The notes under the pieces were generated by a model. The model saw only the letters and a list, made by a program, of their open reading frames with translations, was not told the origin of the DNA and did no database searches. A stretch of DNA of 64,000 bases from Microbacterium saperdae (lineage in GTDB: Bacteria; Actinomycetota; Actinomycetes; Actinomycetales; Microbacteriaceae). Both the position numbers and the translations under genes were made by a program. Below, piece by piece: positions 1-9,071 of this stretch (the stretch's first letter is position 1; the number at the start of each line of letters is the position of its first letter). The DNA lies in contig NZ_VFOX01000001.1 in assembly GCF_006716345.1 (NCBI RefSeq), positions 2,976,001-3,040,000 of the forward strand, read 5' to 3'.

Positions 1-178
1 CGAAGGCGATCGGCGCCTGGGCACCGACGGCGATGACCACGAACCCGAGCGAGGCGACCAGCGAGTACACGGGAGCGGTGGACGCGAGTCCGATGACAGT
101 GGATCCCCAGAGCCCCAGTGTGCCGGTCGCCAGTCCTTTGCCTTCGGGTCGTTCCAAGCGGATTGGCGTTGTCGACAT
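1..178 (-). CDS. APC-family amino acid permease, N-terminal fragment
   Basis: Only the first 59 codons lie in the window; the gene continues past the left edge. The peptide begins MSTTPIRLERPEGKGLA and then has a hydrophobic segment with the APVYSLVASLGF and VGAQAPIAF pattern typical of the first two helices of APC-superfamily amino-acid/polyamine permeases. It should be an integral membrane transporter; the substrate cannot be told from this fragment. The ATG at 176-178 follows a conventional upstream region. Confidence 0.75.
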   Translation of the reverse strand, partial: MSTTPIRLERPEGKGLATGTLGLWGSTVIGLASTAPVYSLVASLGFVVIAVGAQAPIAF

Positions 179-218
179 GGTGTGAACATAGGGCCGCGAG
201 AGAGGCCCGGTCAAGGGG

Positions 219-587
219 TCACGGCGTGCGGCGGAGCATCCCGTCGGCATTGTCGGCGACCCACTCCACGAGCGGGAGCATCCGCTCCATCAGATCCCGA
301 CCGAGCGGGGTGAGGCTGTACTCCACGTGCGGCGGCACCGTGGGGAACGATTCCCTGTGCACCAGGCCGTCATCGGTGAGTGTGCGCAGCGTGGACGCGA
401 GCATCTTCTCGCTGATGCCGTCGACCTCGCGGCGGAGTTCCCCCCACCGGCGGGTGCCCTCCGAGAGCGAGGACAGCACGAGCACTCCCCACTTGCTCAT
501 GATGTGGTCGAGGATGACGCGCGTACCGCAGCCCTGCTCGAAGAGCATGGGTGCTGTTTCCTTTATCTGCGCAAAACTCACCGTCAT
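219..587 (-). CDS. HxlR-family winged-helix transcriptional regulator
   Basis: 122 aa, the usual HxlR length. The family core is clear: IMSKWGVLVLSSLSEGTRRW, then SEKMLASTLRTLTDDGLVHR (recognition region) and VEYSLTPLGRDL (wing). A Cys at residue 20 sits where redox- or electrophile-sensing HxlR/QorR proteins carry their sensor Cys; that role is inferred. It is divergent from an NAD(P)H-binding oxidoreductase, the usual regulator-target pair. The start codon follows TAAGGT by 6 nt with no ribosome site, so the mRNA may be leaderless, and the palindrome at 590-616 overlaps that promoter, implying autorepression. Confidence 0.9.
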   Translation of the reverse strand: MTVSFAQIKETAPMLFEQGCGTRVILDHIMSKWGVLVLSSLSEGTRRWGELRREVDGISEKMLASTLRTLTDDGLVHRESFPTVPPHVEYSLTPLGRDLMERMLPLVEWVADNADGMLRRTP

Positions 588-589
588 GT

Positions 590-616
590 AGGTACCTTAC
601 TTCAAAGTGGGTACCT
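590..616. promoter_or_regulatory. Palindromic operator between HxlR regulator and oxidoreductase
   Basis: AGGTACC and GGTACCT form perfect 7-bp arms around a 13-nt centre that itself contains ACTT-CA-AAGT. It lies in the only gap between the divergent genes and covers the TAAGGT -10-like element of the regulator. Binding by the HxlR protein is inferred. Confidence 0.6.
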
Positions 617-679
617 CCAGATTGGAAGGTTTGCCGTCGCGCGCCGGTTGTCGGAGGTGTCACTTACGAAAGGACCCCC

Positions 680-1534
680 ATGACCATCCTCGTCACCGGC
701 GCGACCGGCAACCTCGGCCGCCTCATCATCGAAAGCCTCCTGGAGCGCGGCGCCTCACCGCAGTCGATCGTCGCCGGCGTGCGCGATGTCGCCAAGGCCG
801 CCGACCTGAGCGCCCTCGGCGTGGCCGTCGCCGTCGTCGACTACGACCAGCCCGCCACCATCGCCACCGCTCTCGAGGGCGTGGATTCCGTCGTCCTCGT
901 CTCGGGCTCCGAGGTCGGCCGCCGCGTGACCCAGCACCAGGCGGTCATCGATGCGGCGAAGGCCGCGGGCGTGACGAAGTTCGTCTACACCAGTGCCCCG
1001 AAGGCACCGACGAGCGACCTCGTTCTCGCACCCGAGCACAAGGCGACAGAGGAGCTCATCGCCGCTGCCGGCCTGCCCGCCGTGATCCTGCGCAACAACT
1101 GGTACACCGAGAACTACGCCGCCGACCTCGCACGCGCCGCCGAGACGGGCGTGCTCGCGGCAGGTGTCGGCGAAGGACGAGTCGCCTCGGCCAGCCGCAA
1201 GGACTTCGCGGAGGCCGTCGCGGTCGCGCTGCTCGAAGACGGCCACATCGGCCAGGCCTACGAGCTCGGCGGCGACATCGCCTGGAACTACGCCGACCTC
1301 GCCGCCGCCATCGCCGAGGTCACCGGCCGCCCGGTCGAGTACCGCGCGCTCACGGCCGCGGAGCAGTCGGCCGCGCTGGAGGCGGCGGGGCTCGACGCCG
1401 GAACGGTCGGCTTCGTCGTCGCGCTCGACGCCGGCATCCGCGATGGAGCGCTCGGCGACACCGACGGCACCCTCGCACGTCTGATCGGTCGCCCGACCAC
1501 CCCGCTCGTGGATGGACTGCGCGCGATCGCCTGA
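680..1534 (+). CDS. NmrA/QorB-like NAD(P)H-binding oxidoreductase
   Basis: 284 aa. Starts MTILVTGATGNLGRLIIESL, the GxxGxxG dinucleotide-binding loop of atypical short-chain dehydrogenases of the NmrA/QorB type, followed by an Arg-containing segment (GVRDV) and a conserved FVYTSAP stretch. QorB-like members reduce quinones with NADPH; activity here is inferred. The ATG at 680 has AAAGGA upstream and is preferred over an upstream in-frame start because it opens directly with the first beta strand. Expected to be induced when the divergent HxlR regulator releases the operator. Confidence 0.85.
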   Translation: MTILVTGATGNLGRLIIESLLERGASPQSIVAGVRDVAKAADLSALGVAVAVVDYDQPATIATALEGVDSVVLVSGSEVGRRVTQHQAVIDAAKAAGVTKFVYTSAPKAPTSDLVLAPEHKATEELIAAAGLPAVILRNNWYTENYAADLARAAETGVLAAGVGEGRVASASRKDFAEAVAVALLEDGHIGQAYELGGDIAWNYADLAAAIAEVTGRPVEYRALTAAEQSAALEAAGLDAGTVGFVVALDAGIRDGALGDTDGTLARLIGRPTTPLVDGLRAIA

Positions 1535-1554
1535 TTCTTCTGCGCTGTATGTCG

Positions 1555-1590
1555 AGAAGCGCCGCTCACGGAGGGGCGAGCGGCGCTTCT
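1555..1590. terminator. Bidirectional terminator between convergent genes
   Basis: Perfect 13-bp stem AGAAGCGCCGCTC / GAGCGGCGCTTCT with a 10-nt loop. It separates the oxidoreductase from the convergent sigma-factor operon. Confidence 0.75.
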
Positions 1591-1614
1591 CCTACGACCG
1601 GGGCCGGTCGTAGC

Positions 1615-1959
1615 TCAGGAAGCCTCGCGCGAATGCACGTAGACGACCGTGAGTGTGATGGACGCGACGCGCTCACCGCGCTCCGCGAGCAGCGTCGCGA
1701 TAGCGGCCCGGACCGCCGCGAGAGTCACCGGCGCGCTGACGGCGAAGTCCACTCCGACCGATGCCTCGACCCGAAGACCGTCCTCGGCCGCGACGACGCC
1801 CACGAGCGGTTCATCCTGACCCCGCACGCCGAGGGCGGCGGCGCCGGCCCCCACCAGATTCGAGATCAGAGATCCGGAGCGGTAGAGGTTGTCCACGCCC
1901 GGAGTAGCCCGTACCACCGCATCGATCGCGGCGGCCAGCTCCGTCTGCCCTGTCATCAT
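1615..1959 (-). CDS. Small Asp23-operon protein (hypothetical)
   Basis: 114 aa, third gene of the sigma-factor operon. The ATG overlaps the stop of the upstream Asp23-like gene (ATGA at 1956-1959), with GGAGAGGAG before it. The C-terminal half (DGLRVEASVGVDFAVSAPVT, then ITLTVVYVH) shows the alternating beta-strand pattern of the Asp23/alkaline-shock fold, but the match is weak. No membrane segment. Likely works with the neighbouring Asp23-family protein; function unknown. Confidence 0.75.
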   Translation of the reverse strand: MMTGQTELAAAIDAVVRATPGVDNLYRSGSLISNLVGAGAAALGVRGQDEPLVGVVAAEDGLRVEASVGVDFAVSAPVTLAAVRAAIATLLAERGERVASITLTVVYVHSREAS

Positions 1960-2579
1960 CGGCTCCTCTCCGCCCAGGCCGACACGTCGTAGACGTCGCG
2001 GATCGTCACGTCGATCGCGACGATGTTGAGTTCGGTATGCGCGCGCAGACGCTGCTCGGCCTCTGCCCGCAGACGCTCGACGACACGAGGGATCGACTCG
2101 CCGAACCGTGCGCTGGCCTCGATGTCGATGCGGATCGGCGTCCCGGGCACCGTCACGTCGCCGTCCAATCGGCAGCGACCGACGAGAACACCGGGAACCG
2201 CGTTCTCGGCGGAGCGGATCAGTCCGCGCACGGCCCCCTCGGTGATCCCGAGGTCCACGGAGGGCTCGGACACTTCGAAGGGAATCCGGCGTCCTGCTCG
2301 CGCGTCCAATGCGATGCCGCTCAGGATGCGGTCGACCCAGCTCGCATCGACATCCGGCGATGCGGCCGCATCTGCGTCGATCAACTGTCCGCCGAGCCCC
2401 TGCAGTCGTTCGAGGGCGTCCAGTGCCAGCTGGCATCCGGGCGACCCGTCGATGGAGGGATCAGACGGCTGCCTGCCCGCATCGAGATAGTCGGAGAGCT
2501 CATCGAGCGTGTGGCCGTCGAGGTCGGTCGGCTCCAGGCCGAGCTGGTGCAGCTCGGGGATCTCGTGGTCGTCGGTCAT
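1956..2579 (-). CDS. Asp23/Gls24-like protein with acidic N-terminal region
   Basis: 207 aa. Residues about 1-75 are acidic and helical (LDGHTLDELSDYLDAGRQ) like the small zinc-less anti-sigma or partner domains coded after ECF sigma genes; residues about 95-205 carry an Asp23-like repeat ending LNIVAIDVTIRDVYDVSAW. ATG at 2579 overlaps the sigma stop (ATGA) and has GGAGGAG 7 nt upstream; a GTG two codons earlier is too close to that site. Coupling to the sigma gene suggests it may control the sigma factor or belong to its regulon. That role is inferred. Confidence 0.75.
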   Translation of the reverse strand: MTDDHEIPELHQLGLEPTDLDGHTLDELSDYLDAGRQPSDPSIDGSPGCQLALDALERLQGLGGQLIDADAAASPDVDASWVDRILSGIALDARAGRRIPFEVSEPSVDLGITEGAVRGLIRSAENAVPGVLVGRCRLDGDVTVPGTPIRIDIEASARFGESIPRVVERLRAEAEQRLRAHTELNIVAIDVTIRDVYDVSAWAERSR

Positions 2580-3142
2580 CGCCACTCCTCCATCCGTACG
2601 ATCATGTATTTCCTGGCGCGGGCCAGCAGACCGCGCGCCGTACTCGTGGAGATGCCGAGCTCATCGGAGATCTCGTCGTACGAGTACCCACCGATCTCGC
2701 GGAGCACCCAGCACTCGCGTTGCGCATCGGGGAGCTCACGGAGCGCTGCCCCGAGTGCCGCGACGCCTGCTCGAGCCTCTGCGACGCGAGGAGGCGACGC
2801 GTGCGATGGCGCCTCCTGGTCGATGTCGTCCACGTCGACGATGGGCCGCAGACTGCGGATGCGATCGACGGCCTTCCGGCTCACGATCCGCATCAGCCAG
2901 GTCTTGACCTTCGCCGGATCCTCGAGTTCGGAGAATCGCTGCCAGGCGGTCACGAATGCCTCCTGCACGATGTCGTCCACATCGGACGAGGCATTCAGCA
3001 TCCGCTGCGTGTAGGCCCGCATCATCGGCGTGTACCGGCGGACGAGCACTGCGAAGGCCGCGACGTCGCCATCGATCGCGCGGCCGGCGACGATTCCGTC
3101 GTCCGCCGTCTCCATTGCGCTGTGAAAGCGTTCCCCAACCAT
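2576..3142 (-). CDS. RNA polymerase ECF-type sigma-70 factor
   Basis: 188 aa with region 2 (FAVLVRRYTPMMRAYTQRML, DIVQEAFVTAWQ) and region 4 (LPDAQRECWVLREIGGYSYD, then a helix-turn-helix STSTARGLLARARK). No region 1 or 3, so group 4. It heads a three-gene coupled operon with Asp23-like proteins. Upstream lies a version of the promoter seen before both other Asp23 operons, so it likely transcribes itself and those genes. The start is uncertain: ATG 3142 is very close to the predicted transcript start, and an internal ATG (METADD) is possible. Confidence 0.92.
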   Translation of the reverse strand: MVGERFHSAMETADDGIVAGRAIDGDVAAFAVLVRRYTPMMRAYTQRMLNASSDVDDIVQEAFVTAWQRFSELEDPAKVKTWLMRIVSRKAVDRIRSLRPIVDVDDIDQEAPSHASPPRVAEARAGVAALGAALRELPDAQRECWVLREIGGYSYDEISDELGISTSTARGLLARARKYMIVRMEEWR

Positions 3143-3153
3143 CTACTCACTCC

Positions 3154-3182
3154 CTCGTACGGATCCCTGAGGAGATTCGGAG
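3154..3182 (-). promoter_or_regulatory. ECF-type promoter of the sigma-factor operon
   Basis: On the minus strand CCGAATC is followed by exactly 12 nt and CGTACGAG, matching in spacing and key bases the promoters at 4180-4210 and 9022-9052 (CGAATC, 12 nt, CGTCTTAG). The -10 half is the weakest of the three. Supports autoregulation. Confidence 0.5.
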
Positions 3183-3250
3183 CGGCGACGACATCGGATC
3201 GGGTTCTCGATCCCCTGTCGCCTTCACGCCGCTCCATTGCGTGCGCCTTC

Positions 3251-3355
3251 TCACGCCCGAGAACGACGGCCGGTGGTCACACCGTAGACGAGCCGTACCG
3301 CGAGCGCGCCGCCGACGGCCAGGAGTCCGAGAATCAGGAACGCGAAGAATCCCAT
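3251..3355 (-). CDS. Small single-pass membrane protein
   Basis: 34 aa: MGFFAFLILGLLAVGGALAV forms one transmembrane helix, followed by a short basic tail (GRRSRA). AAAGGA lies about 8 nt before the ATG. Sits between the sigma operon and csbD-like gene, on the same strand, so probably part of the stress regulon. No family recognised. Confidence 0.6.
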   Translation of the reverse strand: MGFFAFLILGLLAVGGALAVRLVYGVTTGRRSRA

Positions 3356-3416
3356 TGCTGTGTCCTTTCGAGGGTGGAGGGGGAGGGGTGCACAGCTCCC
3401 CTCCCCCGAGTTCCGC

Positions 3417-3590
3417 TTACTTCTTGAACGCGTCCTTCACGTTCTCGGCAGCATCGCGGACGTTGCCCTTGGTCTGCTCGGCCTTGCCCTCGGCGACGAG
3501 CTTGTCGTCGTTGGTGACGTTGCCGACGGCCTCCTTGGCCTTGCCGGAGATCTTCTCTGCAGCGGCCTTGATCTTGTCTTCAGCGCTCAT
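3417..3590 (-). CDS. CsbD-family stress protein
   Basis: 57 aa: MSAEDKIKAAAEKISGKAKE then repeated GK/KG-type heptads (DDKLVAEGKAEQTKGNVRDA, ENVKDAFKK), the typical CsbD four-helix pattern. CsbD proteins are small, hydrophilic and induced by general stress; biochemical role unknown. GGAAGGAAGAAACC precedes the ATG. Lies with Asp23 genes controlled by the ECF promoter pattern, but no such promoter is visible directly upstream of this gene. Confidence 0.9.
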   Translation of the reverse strand: MSAEDKIKAAAEKISGKAKEAVGNVTNDDKLVAEGKAEQTKGNVRDAAENVKDAFKK

Positions 3591-3693
3591 GGTTTCTTCC
3601 TTCCTCCGTTCGGTCCCGGATTTCGGTTCCGAATACTCTCCCGCGGTCGGTGCCGCAGGAAGCCTGTTTTCGTACGTGCGTGTCGCGGATGCG

Positions 3694-4116
3694 TCAGACG
3701 CGCGACTCCACCGCAACATCGTCGTCATCCGCGGGGATGTGCACGTCGTTGATGGTGACGTTGATCTCGACGACGTCCATGCCGACGAGTTCGACCATCA
3801 CGCTGTGGATGGCCGCCCGCACGTCGTCGGCGACCTTCTGCAGAGCCACGGGGTACTCGGCGACGATCGTCACGTCGACAGCCACCTGCGTCTCGCCGAC
3901 CTCGACGGTGATGCCCTGCGAGAGGTCGGTGGTGTTGAGCGCGTCCCTGATGGCACCGACGACGCGCGCCGCTCCCCCGCCGAGCGCGTAGACGCCGGGC
4001 ACTTCACGCGCAGCGATACCCGCGATCTTGGCGACGACGCCGTCTTCGATCGTCGTCTTCCCGGTCGCAGGAACCTGCGTTGCCTGGACCTGAATGCCGC
4101 CTGCCGCGTTCGCCAT
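3694..4116 (-). CDS. Asp23/Gls24 family envelope stress response protein
   Basis: 140 aa. Core GVVAKIAGIAAREVPGVYAL (about residues 27-46), VEVGETQVAVDVTIVAEYPV and VVEINVTINDVHIP are diagnostic of Asp23. The family forms a membrane-associated network anchored by AmaP and is induced by cell-wall or alkaline stress. It is a paralogue of the protein at 8419-8949; the cores are nearly superimposable. Preceded by the ECF-type promoter at 4180-4210. Confidence 0.92.
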   Translation of the reverse strand: MANAAGGIQVQATQVPATGKTTIEDGVVAKIAGIAAREVPGVYALGGGAARVVGAIRDALNTTDLSQGITVEVGETQVAVDVTIVAEYPVALQKVADDVRAAIHSVMVELVGMDVVEINVTINDVHIPADDDDVAVESRV

Positions 4117-4179
4117 GCTGATCTCCTTCGTCTGTGCGCCGCATCCGGTGCCGAGTGCGGTCGTTTTCGATCGACACCC

Positions 4180-4210
4180 CTAAGACGTATCGCGTACCGG
4201 ATTCGTCACA
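4180..4210 (-). promoter_or_regulatory. ECF sigma promoter upstream of Asp23 gene
   Basis: Minus strand: TGTGACGAATC (4210-4200), 12 nt, CGTCTTAG (4187-4180). The same two blocks with identical spacing occur at 9052-9022. About 60 nt of leader then precedes the Asp23 start. Confidence 0.7.
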
Positions 4211-4256
4211 GAATCGTTCGTACTTTTTCTGCGCATCCGATTCCGAAGGGCTCACA

Positions 4257-4292
4257 GTGCACTCTTAGGTTCAGAGTGCACAATTGCACTCT
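4257..4292. promoter_or_regulatory. TetR operator: three TGCACTCT half-sites
   Basis: GTGCACTCT-N7-AGAGTGCAC (4257-4281) and AGAGTGCA-CAAT-TGCACTCT (4273-4292) share the middle half-site and end directly at the TetR ATG. No ribosome-binding site precedes the ATG, so the operators probably cover promoter and start. Autorepression by the TetR product is inferred from position. Confidence 0.7.
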
Positions 4293-4904
4293 ATGAACGA
4301 CAGTGCAGATTCATTGCGCGAGCAGCGCAAACGAGAGACCTCGCGTTCCCTCACCGAGACCGCACGCACGCTGACGACGGAACGCGGCTTCGCCGGCTTC
4401 ACGATCGAGGAACTGTGCGCCGAGGTCGGAGTCTCCCGCCGCACCTTCTTCAACTACTTCGAGAGCAAGGAGAACGCCGTCTTCGGCTTCGCCGTGATCG
4501 ACTCCCGCCAGGAGCAGCTCGAAGCAGCCTTCTGCGCCCAGGACGGCGATCTGCTCGACGACTTCATCGAACTGACGGTCCGTCGCTTCGACCTCTTCAA
4601 CCCGCTCGACGACGCCCCCGCCCTCTTCGCCGTGATCGAGCAGGAACCGCGACTGCTCAAGGCCGCCTTCGAGCAGCTGGCCAAGAACGAACGACGCGAC
4701 ATGGCCCTGATCACGCAGCGGCCCGAGAGCGGACCCGACGCGGAACTGCGCGCCGAGGTCATCGTCCACACCGTCGGCGCCCTCGTGCGCCTCTGCATGG
4801 ATCAGCTCCTGCACCACCAGTCCACCGAGCCCTTCGGGGACCTCCTCTCCCGTCGACTCGACATCGCCCGCTCCGCCTACGCACTGTCACAGAAAGACCA
4901 CTGA
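4293..4904 (+). CDS. TetR/AcrR-family transcriptional repressor
   Basis: 203 aa from the ATG at 4293 (a TTG three codons earlier is possible). N-terminal HTH: RTLTTERGFAGFTIEELCAE, VGVSRRTFFNYFESKENAVF (about residues 20-60), then a helical ligand-binding half. Its stop is followed directly by the ATG of a drug-efflux gene, so both form one operon under the palindromes at 4257-4292. Expected to sense an efflux substrate. Confidence 0.92.
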   Translation: MNDSADSLREQRKRETSRSLTETARTLTTERGFAGFTIEELCAEVGVSRRTFFNYFESKENAVFGFAVIDSRQEQLEAAFCAQDGDLLDDFIELTVRRFDLFNPLDDAPALFAVIEQEPRLLKAAFEQLAKNERRDMALITQRPESGPDAELRAEVIVHTVGALVRLCMDQLLHHQSTEPFGDLLSRRLDIARSAYALSQKDH

Positions 4905-6581
<1,677 letters not shown>

Positions 6582-6585
6582 CGCA

Positions 6586-6622
6586 GAAAGAAGCCCCGGC
6601 CTGGGAGGCCGGGGCTTCTTTC
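6586..6622. terminator. Strong bidirectional terminator
   Basis: GAAAGAAGCCCCGGCC / GGCCGGGGCTTCTTTC, a 16-bp perfect stem with a 5-nt loop, placed between the convergent efflux and Asp23 operons. Confidence 0.9.
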
Positions 6623-6646
6623 ATTCGATCAGAGGGAGGCTGCGGC

Positions 6647-7261
6647 TCAGGAAAGTCGACGCTGATCCTGCGCGAGCCGTGCGCGCAGACCCGTGTGGAT
6701 CGAGATGTAGGTCTCGGTCTCTCGACCGGTCAGCGTGGCGAGGTTGGCCAGCAGGCGATCGACATGGTCGATGAGCACCCGCGGGTCGGTGTTCTGCCGC
6801 GGAGTGACCGCGACGTGCAGCACCGGCTCTCGGCGGATGTCGTTCGCCGTGACCTGGGTCGAGAGGATCTCGTCGCGCGTGGCGAGCGAGTTCTTCACGG
6901 CATCCGACACGAACGACTCCGTCACCGTGACACGACCGAGGGGATTCTGCGCACCGGAGGAGCGGAGCACCGTCTTCGAACGATGACCGGCCACGCTGGT
7001 GAGCGCGAGGATCAGCAGGACGATGATCACGACGATCGCGGCGACACCCCCGACCGCGATCCAGCTGATCTGACTGCCGGCGATCCGGGTCGACGCGAAC
7101 GCCTGGTCGAGCCAGGACTGCGCGTCCGTGCCGGCGGACTTCCAGGTATCGGTGGCGGTGGGCCACGACATGATCGCGATCCCGATCGCTCCCAGACCGA
7201 GGAACAGCAGCCCGATGATCAGCAACAGTGTGCGGTTGAGTGCACGGTTCGTGTTGTTCAC
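6647..7261 (-). CDS. AmaP-like alkaline-shock membrane anchor protein
   Basis: 204 aa from a GTG (7261) that overlaps the previous stop (GTGA). Two transmembrane helices near the N-terminus (LLLIIGLLFLGLGAIGIAIM; WIAVGGVAAIVVIIVLLILA) are followed by a cytoplasmic domain with the VTVTESFVSDAVKNSLATRD and LHVAVTPRQNTDPRVL strands resembling AmaP. Last gene of the five-gene Asp23 operon; likely tethers Asp23 to the membrane. Confidence 0.75.
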   Translation of the reverse strand: MNNTNRALNRTLLLIIGLLFLGLGAIGIAIMSWPTATDTWKSAGTDAQSWLDQAFASTRIAGSQISWIAVGGVAAIVVIIVLLILALTSVAGHRSKTVLRSSGAQNPLGRVTVTESFVSDAVKNSLATRDEILSTQVTANDIRREPVLHVAVTPRQNTDPRVLIDHVDRLLANLATLTGRETETYISIHTGLRARLAQDQRRLS

Positions 7262-7842
7262 AGCTCTTCTTCTCTCTCGGTGGGGCGTTCGATGCGGACG
7301 CGGGTGCGCACGGGCCGGGACAGTCGGTAGGACCCGAGCTCGGCCTCCGCAGCCGACTGCACGCTGCTCTGGTCCAGCGGGACACCCGCCCCCGGGCGGA
7401 CGGTCACGTCGACGCTGCGGTGACCGACACCGACGGTGATGTTCTCCCGCGCGATCCCGATCTCCTCGGAGAGGTGCTGGGCGAGCGCACTCGCGATGAC
7501 GCCGTTGTCGACCACGACGGCGCGGCCTCCGGCCTCGAGGGTGTGCTTGGACAGCCGTCCCGGCATCACGGCGAGCCAGATGAACACCAGACCGATCAGA
7601 GCCAGAACAACGCTCCCGGCGATCACGAGACCCGCGGGCTGAGCCGTCGGCAGGCCGACCAGCCATCCCCACCCGGCGACAGGACCGACGAGCAGCGCGG
7701 GCTGCGCGGCCAGGTACAGCACGATCTCCAGGCCGATGTAGGCGAGCGCGAGGATCAGGAGGATCACGGCGACGAAGACCGCGACCGTCCGAGGTGAGTG
7801 CGTCTCGCGTCGCACGACGCGACGCAGCACGGGAGTACTCAT
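7258..7842 (-). CDS. DUF6286-like Asp23-operon membrane protein
   Basis: 194 aa. Two membrane helices (TVAVFVAVILLILALAYIGL; GLVIAGSVVLALIGLVFIWL) then a soluble domain GRAVVVDNGVIASALAQHLS with SVDVTVRPGAG, the pattern of DUF6286 proteins encoded in actinobacterial Asp23 operons. ATG overlaps the upstream stop. Probable structural partner of the AmaP-like protein. Confidence 0.75.
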   Translation of the reverse strand: MSTPVLRRVVRRETHSPRTVAVFVAVILLILALAYIGLEIVLYLAAQPALLVGPVAGWGWLVGLPTAQPAGLVIAGSVVLALIGLVFIWLAVMPGRLSKHTLEAGGRAVVVDNGVIASALAQHLSEEIGIARENITVGVGHRSVDVTVRPGAGVPLDQSSVQSAAEAELGSYRLSRPVRTRVRIERPTEREEEL

Positions 7843-8234
7843 TGCACTCGTCTCCTTATCGGGGTGGTGGCGCCGGTGATGGTCAGGTTGATCCGGTTGA
7901 CATCACGCCCGAGCAGAACCGTCAGACGCTGCTGCAACTGCTCCTGCAGCTGACGGGCCCGATCGAGTACCGGCACGATCTGCGTGATCGCCGCGGTGTC
8001 GTCCAGGTCGGGGATGGGAAGCGGGCTGGCGATACGGACGGCGATGCCGCCCGGATGCTCGGTGACATCGACCTTCACGTCACCGCGAGGCACACCGATC
8101 AACGTCGCTGACGCCTGCTCGGTGACCGTGCGGTACACGCGGTCCTTCACGTCGATGCGGCCGGGGATGGTGACCCCGCCGGTGGTGACCCCGGCAGGGG
8201 CACCACCGGCGATGATGTGCTGGTCGGCGCGCAT
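7839..8234 (-). CDS. Asp23-related protein of the envelope stress operon
   Basis: 131 aa, soluble. GRIDVKDRVYRTVTEQASAT and GDVKVDVTEHPGGIAVRIAS followed by LLGRDVNRINLTITGATTP reproduce the strand-helix-strand order of the Asp23 fold without the strict VPGVxxL motif. ATG at 8234 abuts the preceding stop. Likely part of the same complex as its neighbours. Confidence 0.75.
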   Translation of the reverse strand: MRADQHIIAGGAPAGVTTGGVTIPGRIDVKDRVYRTVTEQASATLIGVPRGDVKVDVTEHPGGIAVRIASPLPIPDLDDTAAITQIVPVLDRARQLQEQLQQRLTVLLGRDVNRINLTITGATTPIRRRVQ

Positions 8235-8422
8235 CAGGAGGTACGCCGCCCGGTGAAGGCATCAGCGAGACCGCGCACGTCGATCTTGCCCGAGGCGATG
8301 CGACCGACGAGCGCTCCGATACCCGCGAACAGGGCCATGAGGAGGAATCCCCAGAACCCGAACAGCAGTGCCGCCAGGGCGAGGAGGGCGCCGATCAGGG
8401 CGCCGGTGGTGGTGGGGCTCAT
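8234..8422 (-). CDS. DUF2273-like small membrane protein
   Basis: 62 aa, two hydrophobic segments (ALIGALLALAALLFGFWGFL and LMALFAGIGALVGRIASG) as in DUF2273 proteins that accompany Asp23 and AmaP. Stop and start codons overlap both neighbours, so translation is coupled. Confidence 0.8.
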   Translation of the reverse strand: MSPTTTGALIGALLALAALLFGFWGFLLMALFAGIGALVGRIASGKIDVRGLADAFTGRRTS

Positions 8423-8949
8423 GAGACTCGCGACTCCTCTTCGGTGTCGTTGTCGTCACCCGGGACGTGCACGTCGTTGACCTCGACGTTGACTTCGACG
8501 ACCTCGAGCCCGACCAGGCGGCTGATCGCACCGGCCACAGCAGCGCGCACGTTGCCGGCGACTTCCTGCACGGGGGCCGGGTACTCGACCACGATGGTCA
8601 GGTCAGCCGCGGCCTGGGTCTCGCCGACCTCGACCTTGACGCCCTGAGCGAGGTCGGTGGCGTTGATGACGTCGCGGATCGCACCGAAGGCTCGTGCTCC
8701 GCCGCCGCCGAGTGCGTAGACGCCGGGAACCTCACGGGCGGCGATACCGGCGATCTTGGCCACCACGCCGTCGGCGATGACCGTCTTGCCCGCGGCGTTC
8801 TCATCAGCGGGAACCCGCGACGTGGAGAAAGCGGATGAGCGGTCCACACGCGATGCCGCGGCCTGCTTCGGCGCGGCCGTCTTCGGCGTGGCCTGAGCGA
8901 GCTCCGATTCTGCGGGAGTGGTGGGGGTGTTCTGGTCCTGGGTTGCCAT
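8419..8949 (-). CDS. Asp23/Gls24 family protein, long N-terminal variant
   Basis: 176 aa; residues about 60-165 match the Asp23 core (GVVAKIAGIAAREVPGVYAL, VVEVNVEVNDVHVPG). Compared with the 3694-4116 paralogue it has an added low-complexity N-terminus rich in Ala, Thr, Pro and Lys. First gene of the operon 8949-6647 and directly downstream of the ECF-type promoter at 9022-9052. Confidence 0.92.
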   Translation of the reverse strand: MATQDQNTPTTPAESELAQATPKTAAPKQAAASRVDRSSAFSTSRVPADENAAGKTVIADGVVAKIAGIAAREVPGVYALGGGGARAFGAIRDVINATDLAQGVKVEVGETQAAADLTIVVEYPAPVQEVAGNVRAAVAGAISRLVGLEVVEVNVEVNDVHVPGDDNDTEEESRVS

Positions 8950-9021
8950 GACGAGTCCTGTCTCGATGAGTGTCCGACCGCGCCCTGCGGCGTCGGCCAG
9001 GAGCGATCTCCTCGCTCGTGA

Positions 9022-9052
9022 CTAAGACGGTCGGAGCGGGAGATTCGTCACA
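9022..9052 (-). promoter_or_regulatory. ECF sigma promoter of the five-gene Asp23 operon
   Basis: Minus strand TGTGACGAATC (9052-9042), 12 nt, CGTCTTAG (9029-9022). Identical blocks and spacing to 4210-4180. Leader about 65 nt to the Asp23 start. Confidence 0.7.
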
Positions 9053-9071
9053 AAACAGTTCTCGCGGCGGA

